From Castor canadensis (taxonomy: Eukaryota; Chordata; Mammalia; Rodentia; Castoridae): a DNA stretch of 64,000 nucleotides. The translations under genes were made by a program, and so were the position numbers. Each line of letters starts with the position of its first letter. The first letter of the stretch is position 1. Shown piece by piece: positions 25,850 to 38,069 of this stretch. The notes beneath the pieces are model-generated. The model saw nothing but the letters and a program-made list of their open reading frames with translations, searched no databases and had not been told where the DNA came from. Location: positions 159,045,973 to 159,109,972 of the forward strand of contig NC_133389.1 of NCBI RefSeq assembly GCF_047511655.1. Reading direction: 5' to 3'.

Positions 25850-26740
25850 TGTTCTCTATGGAACACCCAGGGAGCTGGAGTCTAGAGCAGCAATGTATAC
25901 AGAGCAATAATGGCTCTGGGGTTTAAGTCACAGGCCCACTCACTGTGGCAAAAGAAGCCAGTCCCCAGTGCACAGACATGCACGGAGAAAGCACAGCTTC
26001 AGGGTCTGGGGTGCAGAATATCTTACAATGACAGTGGTACTGGTTTCTGAGGTATACACAAGGAGCTACAGAAGTGCTGGGGTGACGGGAATGGGCAAAC
26101 ATACTATGGTCATCTCTAACTCAGGCTGGGGCTATCCCACAGCAGTGGTAGCTCTGGTATTAAGGTAAGGGTATGCATGGTATAGTCACCGAGCCAGGGT
26201 GTGCAATGTGGACATATGTAGAGCAGTCACAAAGCCAGGGTCTGGTGTTGAGGCACATGAGGAGCTATCAAAGTTCCAGAGTCAGGGTACGTGTATGTCT
26301 GCCCCAACAGCAGCTCCTTCTTGTTGAGAGGAATTACAACAACATCTCCTTCTTCAGAGGGTTTTCAGCAGTGATGTCTGTAAATCATCCTACTGGTAAA
26401 AGATAGTGCTGCTATCTGCAGAACAGGCCTCAGTTGACTACAGTGGCCTCTGCCACATTGATATTGATAGCCCCTGCCTTTTTTCTATGTTTCTAGCCCT
26501 CTCTAGATGTCCTAGGTATGCCAATCTTCCTTTCTGTGCAGTTATAGTCCTTCTTTTTTTTTTTTTCCTCCACTGTGCTGCTACAGGTTTTTACTTGGAC
26601 CTTTGAGCACTACCAAAGCTATTTTCCTTCATGGACAGATCGCTATTTCTTACTTGGGGCAGGGGTGAAGGCTGGTATCTCTTACTCCAGTACTTTGATG
26701 ATACCACTTTCCTGAACTGTGCTTTCTTATCAAAACCAGA
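25850..26740. repeat. Unclassified GC-richer block with degenerate internal repeats
   Basis: The block is richer in G and C than its flanks and has loosely repeated phrases such as 'gagcagtcac', 'agccagggt' and 'cagtggtactgg'/'cagtggtagctctgg'. It could be an old L1 5' UTR or LTR. Short ORFs on the plus strand have no recognisable similarity. Confidence 0.35.
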
Positions 26741-27239
26741 AAAACAAGGATGATCCTTTCCTCCTGAGAAATAAAATTAAAACTTGCATAAACACTGCGA
26801 AGTGGCTTTATTTACTAATCCATTTTCCCCATATAGGACATACATAATTGCCATTTTGTTTCTTCTAAGAAAGATTTTTTGGTTTTATTTTAAAGCTGAA
26901 TGCATATAGGACTTTTAAGTGACATATATTATACAGCAATATCAAGAAAAATTTGTTATAAGCACCTAGTTTTCTAAATATCATGGTCCAAAAAGATGAG
27001 TTTCTCCACTTCTTTCCATCCTATGAAAATCAAAGCAATCAAAACAACTGCTTAACTTGTTCATCTTCAGATGTATAGGAGTGAAGAAAAAACGATTATG
27101 ATTTAGACCAAGATTTAAAGAAATTCATGCAATGAGACATTTTTAATGGAAAACTTCAACTTTATAGTAATGCCTTAACATTCCTTTGCCAGCTGATAGA
27201 ACCAAAAATACTTTTTCTGCTTTGTTTTAAAGACTGAGG

Positions 27240-27420
27240 TGTTAAAAATTCTTCAGTTAACTTAACTTTGACCTGAGCCAGTTAAAGTTCTTAGCTATAG
27301 TTCCAGGCTAAAATCCTGGATCTGCTGTTCACTAAATTTACAACACTGGGCAAATCCAGTGAACATATTACTTAAGACCCCAGTATTACTTGAGAAATGC
27401 CTTTTTAAAAATGAATGAGC
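27240..27420 (+). repeat. MIR-like SINE
   Basis: 'aaatcctggatctgctgttc' and 'ctgggcaaatc' resemble the MIR core. Confidence 0.45.
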
Positions 27421-28339
27421 TGATTTTAATTGTATTACTTTCCTCAAAGATGTCCACATGCAAAACAGGGAAGCAGGAAAACACCTATGAGTATTAATTT
27501 CTGTGGGTCTACAAGAAGTTAATTTGTTCTTTTCTATTTTTCAATCTGAAAAGATTCACCCAATGGTTCTAAACATCAGCAATTCTCCTTTCTTTCTTAG
27601 TGAATACCTAAATCTGTTTTTTTAAAAAAAGAATTTATCAAGCTTGCCAATTTACAAATAAAACTTTGAAGAAAATTTTAATATATATGTAGCAAATTTG
27701 GAGAAATGATATTTCCCTCAACATTTGAGGCAGTCATATGACCTGGAAGATAGAGGTAGGCTTCCTGGAATAAGGCAAGCAATCATATTTTTCTTTCTTT
27801 TGTACAATCTTGGTGGATCAAAACATGTTTGTGTCAAAATCTAATATGCATCCTAGAAGAAAGTAACTGATGTTTTCTTCCCCAGGAGAAAAGAGTTGCT
27901 AGAATTCTAAGGCCTTTCTACCAGATGAGAAATAACATAATACCAGACTCTTGTCAGTAACCCATACAAATTCCCCACATTTAACCAGTTCAGTATACCT
28001 GACTTCCAACTGCCAGCACTTGAATTTCTTTGACTGGAGATGTTTTGTTGTTGTTGCTGGAGCCTAACTTGCACCCAAATGGAAGAATGGAAGTGGTAAG
28101 GAATTAGCTCTACCAAGAACCACTGCAATCATGAAGTTATGGGAACTAGGTATAAAACCACCACTGCTCCTTACCTCTCAAATAAGTTACCAATGAGACA
28201 TAAATTTTACACTGGCTCCCCAAGTTTCTTCTAGCAATAATAAGCTCTAATCTTCCACAAAAGTAAATTGCTTGATAATGTAGTCTTCATTGGCTGCTTT
28301 ATAGATGCCTGATCACATACTGACTGGCATTTTATATTT

Positions 28340-28490
28340 AATATTTCATCTATTTATGTCCTGAACTTTTTAAGGTAGATCAATGAAGAGGAATCTGGTT
28401 CAGAAAGACAAAGAGTAGTAACCTTGCTGAGAATCACAGAACAAGCCATAATTGTAACACAATTATTTTCAGAACCTGAGCACCTTCACT
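28340..28490. repeat. Possible MIR-like fragment
   Basis: 'agtagtaaccttgctgagaa' and 'tcacagaacaagcca' resemble decayed antisense MIR. Confidence 0.3.
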
Positions 28491-29187
28491 TGCTCTCAGA
28501 ATAGAACATGGAAGAAAAATTTCCATTAATGTTACAAACCTACAGAAATAACCCTTTATCTCAAATCTACAAAAATCATAAATAAAATCCTCCAATCATC
28601 CTTTCAAAGGAAAATTAACTTCTTTTTTTCACTTTTAATGTACCCTAGACAGTCAACTAAAAGTTATTTTGAAACCTTATAAGCATTGTTGTTATGAACT
28701 GATATATTCCCCACATTTTGAGAAGGAAAGTAAAAGGCTCAAGTCAAAAAATATTTTTAAAACTACAATAGTAATGATAATGTCTAACATAAGTGCTTTC
28801 CAATATCCAGGAAAAAAAACAAAAACAAAAAAATGTATTTTTTCATAGCTAATTTCCTGATCAAAGTGAAGAAATTTGTTTTTTCTATCAGGGCTACAAA
28901 TTCAGCATACAATAATAATACAATCTAAGATTTTTAAGGTAAATAAAATACATCATCAATTTTTAAAAATTGTGAATGTTAAATACTGTAATAAAATTGT
29001 TACTTTTAAATGTCATATTTAGGCATATTTTATTTATTCATTCATTAAACACACTTTCATACAGGGTCTAAGATGCAAAAGACAGCACTTCGTGGCCTTT
29101 GATATTAGAGTCAAAGAAGGAAGAAGAGAAAAACAAAATCAGGTAAAGTAAAGCAACTTCAGAATGAAAGAATAAAAATCCACATAC

Positions 29188-29838
29188 AGTCATCCCTTGG
29201 TATCCATGGTTCCTTAACCATCACAGACACCAAAATCCATGGATACTCAAATGCCTTATATAAACAGCACTGTATCTGCATATATATGCATATCCTCCAA
29301 TAGACTTTTTCTTTTTTTATTTCTTTTTTTTTTTTTTTTTTGGTGGTACTGGGATTTGAACTTGGTAGGCAGGTACTCTGCAGCTTGGACCATACCTCTA
29401 GCCCTTTTTGCTCTGGTTATTTTGGAGACAAGGACTCACTTTCTTTTACCCAGGCCAGCCTAGACCAAAATTCTATTTTATACTTCCTGCCATAGCAGGG
29501 AAAGCAGTAACAGGGATGGTAAGCATACACTACCATACCCTGAGATTTTTTGAGATGGGGGTCTCATGAACTTTTTGCCCAGGCTGGTCTTGAACTGCAA
29601 TCCTCTTGATCTTGGTCTCCCAAGTAGCTAGGATTACAAGCATGAGTCAAGCCTCCCATGTACTTTAAATCATCTCTAATTATTTTTAATATCTAATACT
29701 ATATAAATAGATGTTAAACTGTGTTGTTTAGGAAATAATGTCAAGAAAAAAAATCTGCACATGTTCAACACAGACATAATTTTTTGGTTGTATGTATAGA
29801 TAGAGAACCCACAAATACAGGGGGCCAACTGTATATAG
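29188..29838 (+). mobile_element. Tigger-type DNA transposon, interrupted by a SINE
   Basis: The left end 'cagtcatcccttggtatcca' and right end 'acagggggccaactgta' are inverted repeats. Internal 'ctcaaatgccttatataaa', 'tgtactttaaatcatctcta' and 'ctgcacatgttcaacacaga' match the Tigger family. An antisense SINE occupies about 29312-29656. Confidence 0.8.
29312..29656 (-). repeat. Composite SINE, antisense, full length
   Basis: Poly-T, 'tactgggatttgaacttgg', 'tttacccaggccagcctaga', 'tttttgcccaggctggtctt' and 'ctaggattacaagcatgagt' give the ID-like plus two B1-like arrangement in reverse. It lies inside the Tigger element. Confidence 0.85.
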
Positions 29839-29952
29839 AGAAATTTCAGACTGCTAACCCTAATGCTTTGTTTCTATACAACTACATACACAAATACAAA
29901 ATTCATTCATTCACTCAACAAACACCAGAATAACACTCAACAGAAGACAATG

Positions 29953-30046
29953 CTATGGGATGGCAAAGTGGCTCAAGTGGTAAGAGGGCCTGCCTAGCAA
30001 GTGTGAGGCCATGAGTTCAAACGCACGTGGTGCAAAAAAAAAAAAA
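29953..30046 (+). repeat. ID-like SINE with poly-A
   Basis: 'ggctcaagtggtaagagg' and 'cctagcaagtgtgaggccat', with a poly-A tail. Confidence 0.8.
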
Positions 30047-30649
30047 AAATTCAGAAGACTACGCTAAGCAGTGGGTATATATAACGACAGAATGAATAGT
30101 ACTTGCCTTCAAGTTGCTTAAAATTAATTTGAACTTAATTTAGTATTTGTCACTCTAGATCTTAGGATTTTTAGTTGAGAGGTCTCCATATTCAGTAAAG
30201 ATAATGAAAATTTAATTGTGTTAGCTCTCCCCGCTAAAGATTTAGATTAAGGAAATGAATATTTTTATACACTATTTCATATTTAAGGCCTAATTCTTAA
30301 CTTTATGTTAAAAATATTTGTCTACATTTGAAAAATGAGTATCAAGAAATGTGGAGAAACCAAAAGAAACTTAAAAAGAAAATAAATAATAAATCAGAAT
30401 AAATGTTATAAACTTAGCCACCTGAAATAGAACTGATTAAGAAAACTGATACCATTTTTATACTCATACCAAAAAATACAAAAGATTAAAGTTGTGCTAT
30501 TTGCTCTCAAAATTTAGTAAAATTCAGAATTAATAGAACATTGGAGAACAATCTTTCCCCTAAGAAATCTATTAGTGTCAATAAAAACATTCAAAACAAA
30601 ATTTAATATCTAATGTATATAAAAGTATATAAAATCAAGAATGTTGAAG

Positions 30650-30800
30650 GTGAGGCTGGTAATTAATAATTGTAATCCCAGTACTCAGGACATGGACATG
30701 GGAGGATCACAAGTTCAAAGCCAATTTAGACTACAGATTGAATTCCAGATCAGCCTGGGCTATCTAGGAAAAACTTGCCTCAACTCTCCCCCAACAACAA
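30650..30800 (+). repeat. B1-like SINE
   Basis: 'attgtaatcccagtactcag' through 'ccagatcagcctgggctatc'. Confidence 0.7.
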
Positions 30801-31854
30801 AAAAAACAGTCCAGAAATGTTGAACAGATTTCAAGTAGCAAAAATAAACAAACAAACAACATAAAACCTAGATAATTATCAAACAGTCAGTAAATTAAAG
30901 AATTGAGATATATAAATTTAGGATTACTACTTACACACATGACGTTAGAACAAAGTGTATCTGACTTCTAGAAACACAGATATGTACTTTAAAAAAACAA
31001 ATCATTATAAAATAAAAGGTCAAAAATTAAAGACGCTGGAAGCTTCCATTAAACTTCTTAGACTATTTTCTTAAAATGTATGTCTCAAATCTCTGAAGGC
31101 CTACCAGGTGATTATAGAAAAGATAGTATGATTAGTAAACTTTCCAAATGGGAACCCAATTTTTTTCTAGGCTACTTTTCTTCAGTTTTCCTCAATAACT
31201 GGCAGAGTTCACTAGAAAAGAGTGGGATGTATATTGTTTGATGTTTCATATAAAACCTTTTTCAATAGCTTGGTTTTCCCATTTATGCATAAACTGTTAT
31301 CTCACTAAATGCAATAAGTAAATGAAAATTTTAAAGCATAATTTTGATGAATCAATAATTGTATGCATGGGACATAAGAAATTAACAAAAATTATTAAAT
31401 GTGGCCTCTACCCTTAATTGGGGTTGGGTTATTAAGATTAATAAATCTATTAGCAAACCACAAAGGACAAAAGATGAATTAATGATAAACTGTATGGCAG
31501 ATTATGTGGTATAAGAGAACAATGGAAGAGAATACTAATAAAAAATAGTTTCATAGGTCAAAATAGTCTAGGAAGACATAATTTTCTTATTTCTGTTTCT
31601 AGCTTAAAAGAGATAAACCTGTTCTTTAGCTCTTCTCAACAACAAAAAAGTAAATACCTAATTTGCTAAATTTACTTACTAAATTTTATTAAATTGAATT
31701 ACTACAAAAGTGTTTTAAATTTCTGGACTTCTTTTAGAATATATGGTAATAAGTCTTACAGCTATTAGAATCAATGATGTAACATTGAGAAAGTAGCATG
31801 AAATAAAACAAGAAAGTAGCATAATATGAAAGAACTAGTTTAGAGTTACACATA

Positions 31855-32060
31855 TATAGGGAAAATCCTGGCTCTACCAACTTATTTGGCTTTTTGGCCA
31901 GGGGCAAGTTACTTAATTATGCTGAGTCTGTTTCTTCTTCAATGATATCAGAATAATAATAACTACCTCCAGGGTTGTTAGAAGAACTACATGAGGTATC
32001 ACACATAAGTAACAAGGACAATGTAATCCACAAAAATAACCTATGCTCAATAAATACTAT
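31855..32060 (+). repeat. MIR SINE
   Basis: 'aatcctggctctaccaactt', 'ggggcaagttacttaattat', 'gataataat'-like block and 'agggttgttagaagaac' follow the MIR consensus in order. Confidence 0.75.
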
Positions 32061-33041
32061 AGCTTCCACATTCAAACAAATTTCAATTACTGTGGTATCA
32101 GAACTCCAAGTGATTAGAACGCTCTTTTTGCTCTACATTTCACTCCTCACTATAAAAACTAACATGCTGAATCCCAATACTATAAAAAATTAATATGCTG
32201 ACCTTATATTAATAAGTAAAAATTAACATGTCTGGTTTCTAATGCTGTAATGATTCTCACTCATTTTTGAGAATTTGAAAAAGTAGTAACTTTGTTCACC
32301 CAAAATACTGCAGTTATAGAGTGATGTCTATCGATTTGGAGACATTAACAGATTCCCTGATAGTTATATTAAAAACTGCTACATCTGGCTATTTAAGTTA
32401 GAATTAAATACAACTCAAAACTTAGTTCCTCAGAATCACTGGCCAAATTTCAAGAGCTCAGTAGCCACAAGGAAGGCTAGTGCCTACTGGATAGTGTCAC
32501 CATCTCAGAAACATCTATTAGAGCCGTGCTGGAGTATTATGGTGTGACAAAACTATTCTTCACATTTATATAGATGATGAAAGAGAGATCTGTCTCAAGT
32601 AAATGACCAAGCAGGCAGATACTGTGAATATTTTGCCTACAACCAAATTCTAGTGTCTAACCTAACAAGCACTCAATAGGTACTTTACAGCTGACATTAC
32701 AACTTTCTTTCAGTTATATTAAGCTAGCAACAACTGAGTAAGTAAAGGCCAAAGCTGAAAGCTATATTACAATGAGTATGTAAACAGTTTTTAAGAGAAG
32801 TTTCTGGTCCATTTACATGTATTATCAACTGATAGATTCCCAAAATCTACGAGGGCTCCCTATATGCAGACATCATTTTCTTTTTCGTTTTATTTATATT
32901 GACTAGTACCTTAAACAAAGATTTAACCCTCTATTATATTCAATAATAGAAAAAATGCTTACTTACAGCAATTAGTATTACTATTTCTGTATGACTTTCT
33001 CCTAGATAGAACAGTTGACTAACATAATTTTAAATAGTATG

Positions 33042-33350
33042 TGCAGTCAGACCTCCCATATCTACAGGTTCTTTGTCTATATATTCAATCAACCACAAAT
33101 CAGAACTATTCAGGAAAAAGTTGCATCCATACAGATATTTTCTTGTCATTATTCCCTTAACAATACAGTATAACAACTATTGACATGACATTTACATTGT
33201 ATTAGGTATTATAAGTAATCAAGAGATGATTTAAAGTATACAGGAAGATATGTGTGGGTGTGAATACTATACCATTTTATATAGGAACTTGAGTGTCTGT
33301 GGATTATCATATCTACAGAAGGTCCTGAAACCAATCCTTGGCAGATTTGT
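33042..33350 (-). mobile_element. Tigger-type DNA transposon
   Basis: 'agtcagacctcccatatcta' and 'ctgtggattatcatatctac' with 'gtattaggtattataagtaa' show the short Tigger derivative in reverse. Confidence 0.65.
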
Positions 33351-33522
33351 CTCATACAATAGCATAACAATGAAATATGTAAGGAAAATTTGCCAAGGTT
33401 TTATAAATTAAAGATTATGGCATTAAGACTTTAGAAAACGTATTTACTCTTAACATCTTGAAGCCAAGACAACTGTTATTATATACAGAACAGAAAAGGT
33501 CTAATAATAATTTTGCACTTAC

Positions 33523-34618
33523 ACTGCCATATTTTTTCTAATGGTATATTCATCCAAATCGTCATCAGAGCTGCTATCAGTTGCATCAGAATCCAGACCC
33601 TCTTCAACATGAGACAACAGCCCTGTAGCAGACATTGCAAATCTTTGGATTTCTGCAGCTGTACACCGACCAAAGCCATTTTTTTTATCATCCCACAATT
33701 TATTCTCTGTAGTCAATATGTTGACTTCTGGCTTAATTTCAGTGCGTTCAGGTAAACCATTATCCAAATCTGTAGTGGGCTCATGAAAGGTCTTCATTTT
33801 GGGCAGTTGATGCTTCATAGAAAAGTTCATTTGCTGACCATAGTGTTTAACAACATGCTTTGCCAGGAGCATCTGCAAATGTTTCTGAGTTCTTCTAGCC
33901 TGGCTAAGTAAAAGTTTCTGTTTGCTTACACAATGAAGTAAACGAGCATTCACTTCCTCCTCTTTTTCAGCAGCTGAAGAACTAATAGGTACACTTAAGT
34001 GGCCAGGTCCAATTTTCTTTTGAGTACAGTGCAATAACCCCTTTTTAATCTCAGCATCAGTAACTTTATCAACAAGTGCACTCTTTTGGTACCATTTACA
34101 GCTTTGCAGTTGTATTTTATCTACATTAGAGTCTTTGGTTAGACTTGAATCCAACACAATTTGTACATCTTTTATGCACTGGCTTGTAGTATCTGATAGA
34201 GGTTCCTTTTTGATGAACTCTTCAGAATGAGAGTTGCAGATTTTACTGAGCTGAATGTTGCTGCCATTACACAGTATATTTTTCAACTTTTTGCAGTTGG
34301 ACTCCCCTGATTTCTTTTGTTTATAATTCTCACTGTATTTATTTAATGTAGTATTAGAACTCATTAAAAGAACTGTCTGATAATGTTTTGAAGCCTGGGG
34401 AGAACCAAAATGCTTTAAATTCACAAAATTAGCATTAAGACTAGGTTGAGGAGTTGGAAATCCCAGCATCTGAGAGAAAGTGTCTCCCTTTAGATTTTCA
34501 TCTACAGTTCTTGGACCTTCCATGCATAACATCTTGTCAGACTCCATGGTACTTGGCAAAGATGGAAAGCAGATACCTTTTGCTGTTGCCTCCCTTAGAG
34601 CTGGGGTCATGGCGATTC
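33523..34618 (-). CDS. KANSL1L: KANSL1L first coding exon (exon 2)
   Basis: This exon encodes the N-terminus of KAT8 regulatory NSL complex subunit 1-like, a nuclear paralogue of KANSL1, the scaffold of the MOF/KAT8 histone H4 acetyltransferase complex. The acceptor is ctgcag before base 34618. Eight UTR bases precede the ATG at 34610, which starts MTPALREATA in a fair Kozak context (gccATGa). It encodes 362 codons plus two bases; the donor GTAAGT begins at 33522. Visible regions are a Ser/Asn/Lys-rich low-complexity N-terminal half, a basic helical segment at about residues 220-260 (LLHCVSKQKLLLSQARR) resembling the KANSL1 'RRQADIESRARRLQKR' helix, and an acidic Ser/Asp cluster at about 340-354 (DSDATDSSSDDDLDEY) matching KANSL1 'DSDVTDSSSGGESD'. 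Two psi-K-x-E motifs are present (IKKE 133-136, IKPE 292-295). The KANSL1L call rests on remembered family sequence and on the next two exons fitting in phase. Confidence 0.93.
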
Positions 34619-34837
34619 CTGCAGATAATTACAGCAAACCTAAAATAATATAAAAATAAATGATCAAATAGCTAGCAAAAAACTTTTATGCTTATACTTT
34701 TTTGATATTTCTAATTAAAATGTGAAGGGAATCAAACATCTCTTTTAATTTCCAGTATTACTTTATTAAGAACTAAATAATTATTCTTCACTATGAGCAT
34801 AATATTCAAAACTCCAATTAAAGTTGCACACTGTTGG

Positions 34838-35127
34838 GCATTGGTATAACTTAATGATACACTGTTTGTCTAGCATGTATGAGGCCCTGTGTTCAACCCT
34901 CAGCATGGAAGGAAAGAAGGAAGGAAGGAAGGAAGGAAGGAGGGAGGGAGGGAGGAAGAAAGGAAGGGGAAGATAAGAGGAGAGGAGGGGAGGGGAGGGG
35001 GAAGGGAAAGAGGGAAGGGAAGGGGGAAGGAAAGGAGGGAGGGAGGAAAAGAGGAAGGGAGAAGGAGGACGGGGGAAGGAAGGAAGGGGTGAGGGAAGGA
35101 ATGAAGGGAGGAAGAAGGAAAAACACT
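34838..35127 (+). repeat. ID-like SINE with expanded (GGAA/GGGA)n tail
   Basis: A decayed ID unit ('tctagcatgtatgaggccct', 'gttcaaccctcagca') runs straight into about 220 bp of almost pure purine repeat (34907-35127), starting as GGAA and drifting to GGGA/GGAAG. The long open frames across it are low-complexity artefacts. Confidence 0.85.
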
Positions 35128-36536
35128 GCGCACTGTTACAGTAAGTAGATGACAAACATTAGTGGATATAAGTACATCTCATAATTATATCTTTTGACAA
35201 TGATTAATAAAAGTTAATAAAAATTCCAATTTGGAGTCTCATAATCATACTTGGAAATATGACTAAAAACCTCCACTTCTGAATTTAACCTTCATAACAT
35301 GAATAGTAATAATAACAAGAACTAAAATATACTATATAGTTTGTTTGTAAGTTAATCAAACTTAACTACAAAAATGTCTAAATCCACAGCTGTTAAAAAT
35401 AATGTGATAGTGGGAAGTTACCTAATCTGCAGTATGTATACATTTTTCCTGAAAATGTATCTATAATATTTTTTCCCTTCTCACACATGAATATTCACCA
35501 GTTATCACTGCAGAAGGCATTAGTTATGTCTGGACAGTAGTGGAGACTGTGCCAGATGACCACTAAAGATGAATCCTATAATTAAACAATTATCATAGCA
35601 TTTTATCCAAAGAAAAAGTATAATTCTAATTCATAGAAAAACATAACTCTGTACCACTAAAAATTATGAAGTTTGAATATTTAGTGAAAACAATTTACAT
35701 CATTAACAACTGTAAGTTGTTAAAGATGCCTAATACTCTGGAATTATGATACTCCAAACTTTTTGTTTCAACAGCCACCCTCTCATGTTCTATGGCTCCA
35801 GATGCCAGGTATAACTCTACTTCTTTCATTCCTATTTTTGCAAAAACTAGCACAAATGATCAAGAAGGAAAAAAAGGGAGAAAAATTTTTATGTTAAAAA
35901 AAAACATAACACAAACAGGGTTACAGGAAAGTAGTCTAGGAGACAGTATCTACAGCATACATAGCAAACACTAGTAAGCAAGATATATAAAGAATCCCTA
36001 AAAAAGGGTAAAGGATGGAGCAATGAGGCACTTCACAGATGATGACATTCCAATGGTCATTAAACGCATACTCAACCATACCAATAATGGAAATTAACAA
36101 AAACAACAGCCCAGCTTTCCAACCACCAGGTTGACAAAAATGTTTCACATCTGAAAATATCATTTATCATCATGATCTAGACAAATTTCTCACATCTATT
36201 GAGACCATAAATTGGCTCAATAATATGTACATAAAGTGGAAAATATTTTTGTCTCAGGTACATAAGAGAGCTGGGTTTGTAACAGCAAAACATTCTCTTA
36301 CAACAGGCAAGATAACTAAAAGAATGATAATGAGGCATGGATTACTATACTGATGTTAAAAAGGAATGACTTAAGAGCATAAACACCAGAAGACCTCCAA
36401 AATAAGCAAAGAGGACCTGAGGATGGAGGTCTTGTCGCTGACCACAGTGCCCAGCTTGCTTTTTCAAAGGCAGGCATTTCTGCTAGCAAAGCCTCTACTA
36501 GCTAAAGCCAGGACCTGATCCAGTATCTGTGGTGGA

Positions 36537-36845
36537 CAGACAGTAGTTCCCCCTTACCCGTGAGGCATATGATCCAGACCTCCAGTAGATGCTTGGAACT
36601 GTAGATGGCACTGAACCCTAACTATGCTATGTTTTCTTCCTGCAAATACATATCCATAATAAAGTTTATTTTATAAGTTAGGCACGGTAAGACATTGACA
36701 ATAATCACTAACAAAATAGAATAATCATAAGTTTTTAAAAACTTAATATAAGGTTAATCTAAAAAGAAAAAAGTATATTATACAGTAACATAAATACAAA
36801 CACAAAACCGTATCATGTACGTATATACATACAGACATATATGTT
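36537..36845 (+). mobile_element. Tigger-type DNA transposon
   Basis: 'acagtagttcccccttaccc', 'cagtagatgcttggaactgt' and 'ttataagttaggcacggtaa' match a Tigger derivative. Confidence 0.7.
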
Positions 36846-36867
36846 CATAATAATGAAAAGTGAAGCA

Positions 36868-37440
36868 GAGCTGGATATGGTGATGCATGCCTGTAACTCC
36901 AGCTACTATGGAGGCAGAGATAGAAGGATCATGGTCCAAGGACAATCTGAAGAAAAGTTAGTGAGATCCCATCTCAAAAAACAAGCTGAAGGCTGGGTAC
37001 AGTAGCTCACTACTGTAATCCCAGCTACTCAAGAAGCAAAGGAATATTGCAGTTCAAGGCCAGTCTGGGGAAAAAGTTAGCAAGACCCTATCTCAACAAA
37101 TGAACTGGGCATGGTGGCTCATACCTATAATCCTAATTACTTGGGAGGCTGTGTGTAGAAGGGATCATGACAATCAGAGGACAACACAAGATCCTACCCA
37201 AAAAATAACTAACACTAAAAGGGGCTGTCGTGCCTGGCTCAAGCGACAGAGCGCCTGTATAGCAAGTGCAAAGTCCTGAGTTCAAACTCTAGTACCAAAA
37301 AAAAAAAAAATCAAGAACAAAAAATAAACAAGTTAGGCACAACAGTAGACACCTGTGGTCCTAGCTACTCAAGAGGCAGACATGGGGGGAATCACAGTCA
37401 GAGGTCAGCCCTGGGAAAAGCTCAAGTACCACAAAAAACG
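36868..37440 (+). repeat. Cluster of composite SINEs
   Basis: Three successive B1-like units, an ID-like tail with poly-A (to about 37310), then another partial B1-like unit (37330-37440). Key phrases are 'gatgcatgcctgtaactcc', 'ggctgggtacagtagctcac', 'gggcatggtggctcatacct' and 'gagttcaaactctagtacc'. Confidence 0.85.
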
Positions 37441-37837
37441 TGAGCCAGAAAAATACCTACTAAATGTAAATTTGCAACAGCAGTTTCATCAAGTTCCATG
37501 AAATTGAACTAAGAGTGATAGTTTAAGAATTCCATTTTAATTATTTATGACTTGGGTGGAAATAATAATGCAAAATGATAAATGCTAATGGTCAATTCTG
37601 GGTGATAAAAATACAGATGTTTGCCTTTATATATACATATATTTACACATATAAAATATATATACACACACAAATACGTATGCATGTATCCATGTTTGTG
37701 CTCTAAAGTCACCTTAAGCAGCAAATGAAAAAATAGTCAATGTTAAGTCATAAAAATAATTTTGTCTATTTTTGGTTGGGCAGAAACTACATTTTTAATC
37801 TCCATTCAATATATTCAATCTAAAACCAAACATTCAT

Positions 37838-37935
37838 CAATTCATTTAGCACACATTTATGAGGAACATGTGCCAAGCATCATCCTAGGTACTAATAAAG
37901 ACAACAGTGAATGTGACAAGTAAGATTTCTACCCT
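37838..37935. repeat. L2-like fragment
   Basis: 'cacatttatgaggaacatgt', 'ccaagcatcatcctaggtac' resemble the widespread L2-type 3' end. Confidence 0.45.
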
Positions 37936-37937
37936 TG

Positions 37938-38012
37938 GGGCTAAGGATGTAGCTCAGTGACGGCACTTGTCTAGCATGGCCAAGGCCATGGGTTCGAGTC
38001 CCAGCACTGAAA
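37938..38012 (+). repeat. ID element
   Basis: 'aggatgtagctcagtgacgg', 'tctagcatggccaaggccat' and 'gggttcgagtcccagcactg' retain A and B box-like promoter sequence. tRNA folding is not maintained. Confidence 0.85.
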
Positions 38013-38069
38013 AAAGGGGGGTATTTCCACCCTCACCAAACTAATTATCTAGAGAATGAATAAATAAGA

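Larger units (their letters stand above)
12772..33522 (-). other. KANSL1L: KANSL1L intron between coding exons 2 and 3
   Basis: A 20.75-kb intron starting GTAAGT at 33522 and ending cacag at 12772. It holds a long antisense L1, several DNA transposons, SINEs and MIRs. The stretches 12850-13830, 13980-15730, 19220-20130, 20960-22910, 26750-27240, 27430-28330, 28480-29180, 30050-30640, 30810-31850 and 32070-33030 contain nothing I can assign beyond short simple repeats. Confidence 0.85.

Noticed and set aside
34781-35155. Ser/Pro/Phe-rich and Gly/Lys/Arg-rich ORFs on both strands
   Set aside because: They are translations of the purine-rich microsatellite.
37938-38012. tRNA-like sequence with A/B box resemblance
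   Set aside because: It belongs to the ID SINE family; the cloverleaf is not maintained, so it is not called a tRNA gene. The same applies to the units at 49149, 61095 and 62668.
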